Assembly (NCBI GenBank): GCA_036562265.1
Contig: DATCKS010000345.1
Span: 1 to 6,788 of the forward strand
From: DASVDK01 sp036562265 [NCBI: Thermodesulfobacteriota bacterium]
Lineage (GTDB): Bacteria > DASVDK01
Direction of reading: 5' to 3'
DNA length: 6,788 bases
This document shows, one piece after another, positions 1 through 6,432 of this stretch. Position 1 is the stretch's first letter; the number at the start of each line of letters is the position of its first letter. Below the pieces are notes generated by a model. That model had not been told where the DNA came from, did not search any database, and saw nothing but the letters and a program-made list of their open reading frames with translations. A program made the translations under genes and the position numbers.

Positions 1-905
1 GCGTCGCGCCGCCTCGCGATCGCCTCGACCTCGAAGACCGGATAGTCGTGCCGGAGCGAGTAGTACCCGTAGTGGTCGCCGAAGGGCCCCTCGGGCCTGC
101 GCACGCGGGGCGGCACCCGCCCGATCAGCGCGAACTCCGCCTCGGCGACGAGCCGGTGCGGCGAATGCGGCGAGCGGACCATCGGGAGCCGCTCCCCGAG
201 CAGGAGCGACGCCAGGAGCAGCTCGCCGACCGGTTCGGGGAGCGGCGCGATGGCGGCCAGGATGAGGGCGGGCGGTCCGCCGAGGAAGACGGTCACCGGC
301 AGCGCCTCCCCCCTTGCCTCGGCCGCCGCGAAGTGGAACCCGCCCCCCTTGCCGATCTGCCAGTGCATCCCCGTCGTCGTCGGCCCGTGGATCTGCATCC
401 GGTACATCCCGAGGTTGTGCTGGCCGGTCTCCGGGTGCTCGGTGTAGACGAGCGGCAGCGTGATGAAGGGGCCGCCGTCCTCGGGCCAGAGGGTGAGCGC
501 CGGCAGGCTGTCGAGCCGCGGCGAGCGCTCGACCACGTCGAGCACCGGACCCGACGGGCGGGTGACGAGGCCGACGCGCAGCGCGTCGAGCGCGAGGCGG
601 CGCGCCCCCCAGAGCTTGCCGAGCGTCGGGGGGAGGAGGGTCTTCGCGAACCCGGCGACCTCGCGCACGAAGCGCTCCGGCCTTTCGCCGAAGGCGAGGT
701 CGATCCGCTCGGGCGACCCGAAGAGGTTCGTCACGACCGGGAAGGCACCGGAAGTCGGGCGCCGGAAGAAGAGGGCGGGCCCTCCCGCCGCCGCGACCCG
801 GCGGTGGATCTCCGGAAGCTCGAGCGCCGGATCGACCGGCGCCTCCACCTCGAGGAGGTCGCCGCGGGCGCGGAGGGCGTCGAGGAACGGGCGAAGCGAG
901 CGCAC
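1..905 (-). CDS. UbiD-family prenyl-FMN-dependent decarboxylase (3' end outside window)
   Basis: The 301 visible residues are the N-terminal part of a UbiD-family decarboxylase. These enzymes use prenylated FMN to decarboxylate aromatic or unsaturated acids, in ubiquinone or menaquinone synthesis among other pathways. Family landmarks are clear: NLGMYRMQ at 164-171, TTGMHWQIGKGGGFHF at 177-192, EAEF at 255-258 and EGPFGDHYGYYS at 272-283. N164 and R169, then E272 and D277, keep the spacings I recall for N168/R173 and E277/E282 of the fungal homologue Fdc1; H191 and E257 are likely metal/cofactor ligands. The frame is closed upstream by TAG at 917-915, and the only start codon before the conserved region is GTG at 905-903 (VRSLRPFL). 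No Shine-Dalgarno is visible. The C-terminal third lies beyond base 1. Menaquinone or ubiquinone synthesis is plausible, but the substrate cannot be read from the sequence. Family sure, pathway unsure. Confidence 0.93.
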   Translation of the reverse strand, partial: MRSLRPFLDALRARGDLLEVEAPVDPALELPEIHRRVAAAGGPALFFRRPTSGAFPVVTNLFGSPERIDLAFGERPERFVREVAGFAKTLLPPTLGKLWGARRLALDALRVGLVTRPSGPVLDVVERSPRLDSLPALTLWPEDGGPFITLPLVYTEHPETGQHNLGMYRMQIHGPTTTGMHWQIGKGGGFHFAAAEARGEALPVTVFLGGPPALILAAIAPLPEPVGELLLASLLLGERLPMVRSPHSPHRLVAEAEFALIGRVPPRVRRPEGPFGDHYGYYSLRHDYPVFEVEAIARRRD

Positions 906-911
906 GCAGGC

Positions 912-917
912 ATTCTA
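912..917 (-). promoter_or_regulatory. Possible -10 element placing UbiD transcription start at its GTG
   Basis: TAGAAT on the minus strand (five of six consensus positions) ends 6 bases before GTG 905, which would put the transcript start at or next to the start codon. This fits the absence of a Shine-Dalgarno and suggests leaderless translation. No acceptable -35 element lies 16-18 bases further upstream, so the call is weak. The stop TAG that closes the frame is part of the same hexamer. Confidence 0.2.
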
Positions 918-1028
918 GACCGGGTCGTCGACCGGTGTGGGGTTCGGCGGCGGCGTGCCGGGGGGCGCCGCTCCGCGGGGGCGCGTGTGTGCTACGTGCC
1001 CGCGGTATGCTCACGAGAAGAGCCACCG

Positions 1029-2039
1029 ATGCGGCGCCGACAGTTCCTCGCGGCCGCCGGCGCGGCCCTCGCCCTGCCGCCCCTCGCCCTGCGGCGCGGC
1101 CGCTCCGCCGGCGCGGAGCCGGAGGCGGGGCTTCCGCCCCTCGTCACGCCGAGTGAGGCCTTCTTCGAGGTCTCGAAGAACCTCCCCTGGCTCGGCGGCG
1201 ATCCCCGGATCGACGCGGCCGGCTTCCGCCTCGCGGTGGGCGGCCTCGTTCGCCGCCCCCTGGCGCTCTCGCTCGGCGACCTCGGTCGGCTCCCCGCCGA
1301 CACCGTCCTCGCGACGCTGGCCTGCATCAGCAACGAGGTCGGCGGTCCCCTGATCGGCACCGCCTTCTGGCGCGGCGTCCCGCTGCGACGCCTGCTCGCG
1401 GAGGCCGACCCTCGTCCCGCGGCGCGGACGCTCGTCGCGCACTGCGCCGACGGGTACTGGGAAACGCTGCCGACGGCCGTGCTCGACGCCGAGCCGGCGT
1501 GGCTCGCCTACGAGATGAACGGCGCGCCGCTCCCTCGCGGGCACGGGTTCCCGGTCCGGCTCCTCCTGCCGGCGCGCTACGGGCTCAAGAGCGCCAAGTG
1601 GGTCGTGCGGATCGAGCTGTCGGACGAGCCCGAGCGCAGCTACTGGACGCGGCGCGGCGGGTGGGACGGGGCGGCGTTCGTTCGAACGTCGAGCCAGATC
1701 CTCGTGCCGCGCCCCTTCGGCGTGGTGCCGCAAGAGGGCGTGACCGTCGCCGGCGTCGCCCACGCCGGCGCCCGCGGGATCTCCGGCGTCGAACTCAGCG
1801 CCGACGGGCGGCGCACGTGGCATCCCGCCGCCGTCGAGCCGGCGGCCTCACCCGTCGCGTGGGTCCGCTTCCGCTGGCCTTGGAGGCCCGATCGGGAGAC
1901 CGCCGTAGCTCCCGGCCGCCACGTGCTCCAGGTGCGCGCCGTCGACGGCCAGGGCACGCCGCAGGTCGAAACCGACCAGCCACCCTTCCCGTCCGGCGCG
2001 ACCGGCCTCCACGGCGTCCTCGTCCACGTGCGAGGCTGA
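1029..2039 (+). CDS. Tat-exported sulfite-oxidase-family molybdopterin oxidoreductase
   Basis: A 336-residue protein. It opens with a twin-arginine signal (MRRRQFLAAAG, hydrophobic stretch to about 20, AGA near 27-29), so the folded enzyme is probably moved to the periplasm with its cofactor. Residues 60-200 match the sulfite-oxidase-type molybdopterin domain: ACISNEVGG at 98-106 with the expected Mo-ligand C99, FWRGVPLRRLL at 113-123, GYWETLP at 142-148, and the block YEMNGAPLPRGHGFP (161-175) through LLLPARYGLKSAKWV (178-192). Residues 225-335 resemble the C-terminal dimerisation domain (GISGVELSADGRRTW at 250-264). No haem-binding CxxCH motif and no extra membrane helices are present, so the electron acceptor must be a separate protein not in view. 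ATG 1029 is chosen because the Tat signal begins there; AGAAG lies 8 bases upstream. The open frame extending further upstream is antisense to the UbiD gene. The oxidised substrate (sulfite or another) is not determinable. Confidence 0.93.
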   Translation: MRRRQFLAAAGAALALPPLALRRGRSAGAEPEAGLPPLVTPSEAFFEVSKNLPWLGGDPRIDAAGFRLAVGGLVRRPLALSLGDLGRLPADTVLATLACISNEVGGPLIGTAFWRGVPLRRLLAEADPRPAARTLVAHCADGYWETLPTAVLDAEPAWLAYEMNGAPLPRGHGFPVRLLLPARYGLKSAKWVVRIELSDEPERSYWTRRGGWDGAAFVRTSSQILVPRPFGVVPQEGVTVAGVAHAGARGISGVELSADGRRTWHPAAVEPAASPVAWVRFRWPWRPDRETAVAPGRHVLQVRAVDGQGTPQVETDQPPFPSGATGLHGVLVHVRG

Positions 2040-2044
2040 CGAGG

Positions 2045-2743
2045 TCAGTGGCCGAAGGGGGGGCGGCCGTGGAAGTGGCCGTCGAGACGCACGCTGGCCG
2101 CGTCGAGCGACCGGCCCTGGACGCGCAGGGCCGCCTCGAGGCTGTGCACGCCCTGGGCGCGGAGGAGGGGGACGAGGCGCACGTAGATGCGGCCGGCGAT
2201 GACGGCGTCGCCTCGCGCGGTGTGCCGGCCGTCGCACGGCACGCCGAGCTGCGCCGCGAGCTCCTCGAGGGTGAGGCCGGCCCAGTGGGGCGACAGCGCC
2301 CGCGCGAGCCCGGCCACGTCGAGGGCCGGGACGGCGAGCGCCGGCAGGCGCGAGCGACGCGCGAGGCGGTTCAGGATCGAGAGGTCGAAGCCGAGCGCGA
2401 ACCCGACGAGCGGCGCGAAGGCGCCGCAGGCGGCCGAGAGGGCCGGCAGCACCGCCTCGAACGGCGGCGCGCCGGCCACGTGCCGGTCGTCGATGCCGTG
2501 GATCCGCGTGGCGGTGAGCGGGATGGCCCGACAGGGGCGGACGAGGCTCTCGTACCCCCGCTCGGGCCGGGGCTCGCCGTCCTCGAAGGGAATGGCGGCG
2601 ACGGAGACCGGCTCGTCGCGGCGGGGGTCGAGCCCCGTCGTCTCGATGTCGAGGGCGCAGAAGCGGCCGGCCGGGAGCGGCCCGGGTGGAGAGCCGCCGC
2701 CCCCCCCGAAGGGCCAGATCCGTGCGATCCAGGGCCGCATCAT
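2045..2743 (-). CDS. DEDDh (DnaQ-like) 3'-5' exonuclease domain protein
   Basis: A 232-residue protein with one RNase T/DnaQ-type exonuclease domain at about 28-195. All five catalytic positions of the DEDDh class are visible: D32 and E34 in LDIETTGLD, D120 in GFDLSIL, and H174 and D179 in HTARGDA. Enzymes of this class remove nucleotides from 3' ends of DNA or RNA with two metal ions, so this copy should be active. The N-terminal 27 residues are a Pro/Gly-rich lead (GGGGGSPPGP at 13-22). The start ATG (2743-2741) overlaps the stop TGA of the CBS/DUF294 gene in an ATGA, and no independent Shine-Dalgarno is visible, so translation is probably coupled. The stop lies 5 bases from the stop of the convergent molybdoenzyme gene. 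It is not the polymerase III epsilon subunit by context; the pairing with a DUF294 protein suggests a dedicated but unknown substrate. Confidence 0.92.
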   Translation of the reverse strand: MMRPWIARIWPFGGGGGSPPGPLPAGRFCALDIETTGLDPRRDEPVSVAAIPFEDGEPRPERGYESLVRPCRAIPLTATRIHGIDDRHVAGAPPFEAVLPALSAACGAFAPLVGFALGFDLSILNRLARRSRLPALAVPALDVAGLARALSPHWAGLTLEELAAQLGVPCDGRHTARGDAVIAGRIYVRLVPLLRAQGVHSLEAALRVQGRSLDAASVRLDGHFHGRPPFGH

Positions 2744-4254
2744 CCGAACAGCATATCAGTCAGGAAGCGGGTTCGGAGGTCGTTCTGCAGCGAGCGTACC
2801 GCGAGGAGCGCCTCCCTCAGGCCGGCCCGCTCGGCGCGGTTCAGGGCGCGCGGCTCGACGGCGCTCGTGGGTGGGCGCCCGGCGTCGAGGTCGGCGAGCT
2901 GTCGTCGAATCCTGAGCCGGGTGATCACCTCGTAGGCGGCCGTCAGCTCCTCCACCTTCTGCGGTGGGAACCGGCCGTCGCGGGCGGCGGCCGCCTCGAG
3001 ACGCTCGAGCGTGTTCGTCTGCCGGAGCCCGAGCTCCAGCGCGTGGACGCGCAGCGCGTTCACGAGGGGGAGCATCCCCTGGAGCTTCAGGTTGATCCGG
3101 CCCCGAGACGGCCCCCAGAGCGGCGTCACGAGTCGCCCGAAGAGGCCGATCGGCGGCGCCGTCGAGACGGCCGACCAGGCCATGAGGCGGAGGAAGGCCT
3201 TCCAGGACTCGACCTCCTCGCGGAGGTGGGCGAAGAGGCGGTCGGCCAGGTCGTGCGCCCCGAAGACCGGCCTGAAGTCGAACACGATGGAGGCCTCGAG
3301 CAGGTCCTCGGGCGACGACTGCCGAATCCAGCGCGAGAAGCGACGCTCCCAGACGTCCACCGGCTGGCGCCAGGTCCGGTTCGACGCCATCACGTCCGCC
3401 GGGCAGCGCGGCACGCCGCACCGGACGAGGCCCGAGACCGTCTCGGCGGCGAGCCGCTCGAAGTAGCGGTCGACCGCCCAGGCGGGCACGTCGGCGGGCG
3501 GTCGCTCGTGGACGAGCGCGTTGTCCTGGTCGGTCGCGAGCGTCTGCTCCCGGCGCCCCTCGCTGCCGAGGGCGAGCCAGCAGTAGCGGACGGGGGGATG
3601 GCCGAACCCGTCGGCCGCGAGCGCCTGTTCGGCGATGGCGAGGAGGCGCCGGACGAGCGCGTCGTGCAGTTCGGCCGTGATGCGCGCGATGTCGGCGGAC
3701 GGCACGCCGTCGTCGAGGAGGGCGCGGATCACGACCGTCACCTTCGGCGCGATCGCCGCGAGGTCGTCGACCCGCGTCTGGCGCTCGATGGCGCGCAGGA
3801 GCGGAACCGGATGCGCCTCGCCCGGCGTGAGGAAGTCGTGACTCGAAACCACGCCGACGAGCCGGCCCCGACCGTCGCCCGCCGGCTCGGCGTCTGCCGC
3901 CGGCGCCTCGAGGACGGGCAGGTGGCGGATGCCGCGGCGGAGCATCTCGAGGAGCGCCTCGACGGCCGGCGCCTCGGCCGAGACCACGTGGAGCGGCGCG
4001 CTCATGATGCGGCCGACCGGCTCGGAGGGGGGAAGCTCCGCGGCGACGACCTTGCCCCGCAGGTCGCGGTCGGTGACGATGCCGATCGGCGAGCCGTCGC
4101 CGTCGACGACCACGACGGCGCCGACCGCCTCGGCCTGCATGAGGCGCGCGGCCTCGGCGATGGTCGTGGTGGGGGAGCAGGTGACCGGCGCGTGACGGAT
4201 CAACTCCCGGACCGGGCGGCGGAGGGGGGCGGACCCCCGGTAGGCGAGCGGCAT
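2740..4254 (-). CDS. CBS-pair / DUF294 nucleotidyltransferase-like regulator
   Basis: From ATG 4254 this is a 504-residue soluble protein with three parts. Two CBS repeats lie at about 12-72 (VGAVVVVDGDGSPIGIVTDRD) and 77-142 (HLPVLE, GRLVGVVSSHDFL); CBS pairs commonly bind adenine nucleotides. A nucleotidyltransferase-fold DUF294 domain follows at about 165-335: LGSEGRREQTLATDQDNAL at 229-247 carries the GS plus DxD (D242, D244) signature, with a further acidic residue in FDFRPVFG (D326). A helical DUF294 C-terminal domain covers about 340-500. Larger relatives often add an N-terminal cyclic-nucleotide-binding domain, which is missing here. The family resembles GlnD-type uridylyltransferases in fold, but its reaction is unproven. 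A GTG at 4302 would add 16 Pro-rich residues but sits inside a strong hairpin, so ATG 4254 is preferred; no good Shine-Dalgarno precedes either. It follows the symporter and microprotein and is translationally coupled to the exonuclease. Confidence 0.92.
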   Translation of the reverse strand: MPLAYRGSAPLRRPVRELIRHAPVTCSPTTTIAEAARLMQAEAVGAVVVVDGDGSPIGIVTDRDLRGKVVAAELPPSEPVGRIMSAPLHVVSAEAPAVEALLEMLRRGIRHLPVLEAPAADAEPAGDGRGRLVGVVSSHDFLTPGEAHPVPLLRAIERQTRVDDLAAIAPKVTVVIRALLDDGVPSADIARITAELHDALVRRLLAIAEQALAADGFGHPPVRYCWLALGSEGRREQTLATDQDNALVHERPPADVPAWAVDRYFERLAAETVSGLVRCGVPRCPADVMASNRTWRQPVDVWERRFSRWIRQSSPEDLLEASIVFDFRPVFGAHDLADRLFAHLREEVESWKAFLRLMAWSAVSTAPPIGLFGRLVTPLWGPSRGRINLKLQGMLPLVNALRVHALELGLRQTNTLERLEAAAARDGRFPPQKVEELTAAYEVITRLRIRRQLADLDAGRPPTSAVEPRALNRAERAGLREALLAVRSLQNDLRTRFLTDMLFG

Positions 4255-4277
4255 CGGGTGCCCGTTCCGAGCGGAGA

Positions 4278-4309
4278 CGGGCGGGTGGGGCGCCGGCCCC
4301 ACCCGCCCG
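4278..4309 (-). terminator. Perfect 14-bp GC hairpin between microprotein and CBS/DUF294 gene
   Basis: The arms at 4278-4291 and 4296-4309 are exact reverse complements (CGGGCGGGTGGGGC and GCCCCACCCGCCCG) around a 4-base loop. On the transcribed strand it begins 12 bases after the microprotein stop. No T-run follows it, so it is not a textbook intrinsic terminator. It could be a partial terminator, a 3'-end stabiliser or a processing site that makes the upstream symporter/microprotein message more abundant than the downstream regulator message. It also covers the alternative GTG at 4302. The structure is certain at DNA level; the role is inferred. Confidence 0.5.
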
Positions 4310-4321
4310 GGCGTCTTCGGC

Positions 4322-4399
4322 CTAGCGGCCGAAGACGACGAGCATGAAGACGATGGTGAAGAGGATCGATCCGACCAGCCAGTAGTCTTCGCGTGCCAT
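4322..4399 (-). CDS. 25-residue single-helix membrane microprotein, likely symporter partner
   Basis: A short reading frame ATG 4399 to TAG 4322 encodes 25 residues. A polar start (MARED) is followed by an uninterrupted hydrophobic stretch at 6-23 (YWLVGSILFTIVFMLVVF) and ends G24-R25. This is one membrane-spanning helix with no other domain. Support for a real gene: GGAGGG at 4412-4407 lies 7 bases before the ATG, the best-spaced ribosome site in the window after that of the symporter. The frame sits 15 bases behind the symporter stop in the same direction, and a strong hairpin follows its stop. Sodium:solute symporters often have small membrane partners (YjcH with ActP, YhdT with PanF, DUF4212 proteins), though those are several times longer. 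I recall that very small 'symporter small accessory protein' families are annotated beside such carriers, but I cannot confirm a match. Likely role: assembly or stability of the carrier in the inner membrane. Confidence 0.75.
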   Translation of the reverse strand: MAREDYWLVGSILFTIVFMLVVFGR

Positions 4400-4406
4400 A
4401 CGCGAG

Positions 4407-4412
4407 CCCTCC
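4407..4412 (-). promoter_or_regulatory. Strong ribosome binding site of the 25-residue microprotein
   Basis: GGAGGG on the minus strand, 7 bases before ATG 4399 and inside the 15-base gap behind the symporter stop. Its quality and spacing are the main argument that the very short frame is translated rather than chance sequence. Confidence 0.75.
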
Positions 4413-4414
4413 GT

Positions 4415-6238
4415 CTACCGGTTCGCCCGGTCCGGCGAGGCGACGCCGAGCGCCGAGGCGGCCGCCGGCGCCACCTCGTGAACCACGTAGCGGGTATCGG
4501 TTTCGGCCCGCTCGATCTGCGCCCGGCCGAGGAACGAGAGGCCCGCCTTGAACGTGAGCGCCCACATCATCGCGATCCCGAGGAGCCACCAGGCGATCTG
4601 CCACGACCAGAGCGGCGGGAAGCCGAGGAACGAGAAGGCGTCGTTGCCGAGCACGGCTCCAGGTCCGATGGCGAAGAAGTACCACACCGGCACCACCACC
4701 CACATCGCCTTGCGCCACTTCTTCTGCTGCTCGGTCGGCCGATCGATGTCGGCGAGCCACTCGCGCACCTCCCGGCGCCTGGCGAGCTTCTCGGGCGCCT
4801 CCTGCCCGATCTTGCTCGCGAGGAGGCCGACGACGATCGCCACGCCGAGGCCCCAGCCGGCCGAGTGGATCGTGAGCGGATACTTCCAGCCCGGCACGAG
4901 GATGTCGGTCAGGAAGACGGCCGCCACGCCGGCGATCAGGCCGAGGACGGTCCCGAGCCCGGTCACCCGGAGGCCGTAGCAGACCCCGAGGAGCGGCAGG
5001 TACATCAGCGTCCCGAACGCCGTCGCGAGGCCGCCGAGCATGACGAGCGCCGCCTGCGAGTTGACGGCGATGGTGAAGGCGACGACGGTGATGAGCACCG
5101 CGAAGGCGCGCGACGTCCAGATCTGCTCGCCGTGACCCGCGCCGGGGCGGATGTAGCGGAAGTAGACGTCGCGGCAGAGGATCGTCGAGCCGGTGCCGAT
5201 GTAGGGCGACGCGGTCGACTGCATGGCGGCGAGCGCCCCGACGGTGACGAGCGCGAGCCAGAAGCCGGGCAGGTAGGCGTGCATCAGCTTCGGAACGAGG
5301 TCGCTGTCCCTCGTGATGCCGAGCGTGTCGGTCACGATCCGGCCGCCCATCCCCTGGATGGCCGTGAAGAAGAAGAGGGCGAAGCCGACCACGAACGTCG
5401 ACGCGAACGTCTGCTGCCAGGGGAAGGGCCTCGGGTTCTTGTTCGAGAAGGCCCACATCGTGAAGGCCGGCGACGCCTGGATCCCCATGAGGGAGAACAT
5501 GTAGGTGAGGATCATCGTGCCGGTCCAGATCGTCTCGCCGGCCGTGAACTCCATGACGGCCGGGATCTGGAGGTACCGCTCGGGGAGTTGCGCGATCTCC
5601 TGGCTCAGCGTGGACCAGCCGCCGACGGCGGCGAGCGTGAAGGCGCCGAGCGTGATGATGCCGGCGACGAGGAGGACGCACTGGAGGGCGTCGACCCAGG
5701 CGATGGCCCGGAGGCCCCCGGCGGCCACGTAGAAGACGACGATCGCCGCGAGCAGGATCGACCCGGTGACGGCGGGGATGCCGGTGACCCAGTGGAAGAG
5801 GGCGCCCGACGCCATGAGCTGCACGGCGGAGTAGAAGGAGCTGTAGAGGAAGGCCACGAGGACGACGAGCCAGCGCATCGCCTCGGTGCCGAAGTAGTAC
5901 GAGTACATGTCGCCCGGCGTGATGAAGCCGTAGCGCTTGCCGAGGAGCCACTGGCGCTTGGCGAAGAAGGCGCCGGTGATCGGGATCGTCAGGACGTAGA
6001 ACGAGGCGAACGCGTACGCGAGGCCGTCGCGCCAGATGAGCCCCGGATGCCCGATGAAGGTCCACCCGCTGAACGACGTCGCGGTCGCGGCGAGCAGGAA
6101 GATCCACATCGGGAGGGCGCGGCCGGCGATCATGTAGCCGCTGGCCGTCTTCGATCGGCGCGCCCCCTGGATGCCCCAGTAGATGCAGTAGGCCCAGTAG
6201 AGGATGACGGCCGTCCAGACCCAGGCTTCGTTGCTCAT
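4415..6238 (-). CDS. Sodium:solute symporter (SSS/SLC5 family)
   Basis: A 607-residue inner-membrane carrier of the sodium:solute symporter family, which couples solute uptake to sodium entry. About 13 hydrophobic helices are seen between residues 6 and 475, typical of the family core. Family marks include AGRALPMWIFLLAATATSFSGW (38-59) and AGGLRAIAWVDALQ (173-186). LAAMQSTASPYIGTGSTI (336-353) carries A338, S341 and T342 at the expected sodium-2 site of helix 8. After the core come a charged stretch (about 479-510, EKLARRREVREW and QQKKWRK), two more helices (about 511-527 and 545-565) and a 42-residue tail. Substrate is unknown; acetate or another short carboxylate would fit relatives, but this is inference. 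The start is ATG 6238, 5 bases after GGAGG; a GTG two codons earlier lies inside that Shine-Dalgarno. It is followed by the microprotein, CBS/DUF294 and exonuclease genes and is probably the first gene of that run. Confidence 0.95.
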   Translation of the reverse strand: MSNEAWVWTAVILYWAYCIYWGIQGARRSKTASGYMIAGRALPMWIFLLAATATSFSGWTFIGHPGLIWRDGLAYAFASFYVLTIPITGAFFAKRQWLLGKRYGFITPGDMYSYYFGTEAMRWLVVLVAFLYSSFYSAVQLMASGALFHWVTGIPAVTGSILLAAIVVFYVAAGGLRAIAWVDALQCVLLVAGIITLGAFTLAAVGGWSTLSQEIAQLPERYLQIPAVMEFTAGETIWTGTMILTYMFSLMGIQASPAFTMWAFSNKNPRPFPWQQTFASTFVVGFALFFFTAIQGMGGRIVTDTLGITRDSDLVPKLMHAYLPGFWLALVTVGALAAMQSTASPYIGTGSTILCRDVYFRYIRPGAGHGEQIWTSRAFAVLITVVAFTIAVNSQAALVMLGGLATAFGTLMYLPLLGVCYGLRVTGLGTVLGLIAGVAAVFLTDILVPGWKYPLTIHSAGWGLGVAIVVGLLASKIGQEAPEKLARRREVREWLADIDRPTEQQKKWRKAMWVVVPVWYFFAIGPGAVLGNDAFSFLGFPPLWSWQIAWWLLGIAMMWALTFKAGLSFLGRAQIERAETDTRYVVHEVAPAAASALGVASPDRANR

Positions 6239-6241
6239 TCC

Positions 6242-6248
6242 CACCTCC
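6242..6248 (-). promoter_or_regulatory. Ribosome binding site fixing the symporter start
   Basis: GGAGGTG on the minus strand, with GGAGG ending 5 bases before ATG 6238. The GTG at 6244-6242, which would lengthen the protein by two residues, overlaps this site, so ATG 6238 is the better start. Confidence 0.8.
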
Positions 6249-6432
6249 GAAAGGTCAGGGAGAATGACGCCGGCGTAGCCGTGGACGACCGCCTGCGAGC
6301 GACGATGAACGATGACGAACGACCGGCGGGGTCCCGGTCCATGCCGTCAGGTCGCTCCGTCCCCGGGTAGCGTGCTCGTGTTGCGAGCGGCCTGGTCTTA
6401 CACCTCCGCATGCTAGACCCGGCGGGGCCCGG

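Noticed and set aside
731-913. 60-codon minus-strand frame from ATG 913
   Set aside because: It is one phase off the UbiD frame, and its translation is Ser/Arg-rich without family motifs; the conserved protein is read from GTG 905.
919-936. Inverted repeat ACCGG...CCGGT in the divergent gap between UbiD and the molybdoenzyme
   Set aside because: Only five-base arms of G/C-rich sequence around eight bases; too easily random at this base composition to call an operator.
1006-1011. TATGCT as a -10 element for the molybdoenzyme
   Set aside because: Four of six consensus bases and no -35 at the right distance; not supportable.
48-1028. In-frame upstream extension of the molybdoenzyme to an ATG at 48
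   Set aside because: The extension is the antisense of the UbiD gene and would bury the Tat signal that begins at ATG 1029.
1499-2935. 478-codon plus-strand frame spanning the end of the molybdoenzyme and the exonuclease
   Set aside because: Crosses two real genes in the wrong phase or strand; Arg/Gly-rich with no recognisable domain.
4255-4302. GTG 4302 as start of the CBS/DUF294 protein
   Set aside because: It lies within the 14-bp hairpin, has no Shine-Dalgarno and adds only a Pro-rich lead; ATG 4254 fits the domain start.
2686-4347. 553-codon open frame on the plus strand opposite the CBS/DUF294 gene
   Set aside because: Same antisense artefact: charged low-complexity translation, no motifs, and it contradicts a clear CBS/DUF294 protein.
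4200-6107. 635-codon minus-strand frame overlapping the symporter in another phase
   Set aside because: Arg/His/Pro-rich translation without motifs; a shadow of the symporter gene.
4478-6370. 630-codon open frame on the plus strand opposite the symporter
   Set aside because: Its translation is a low-complexity Arg/Glu/Asp/Gly/His-rich sequence with no domain, as expected of the antisense of a high-GC gene. The minus strand carries an unmistakable membrane carrier.
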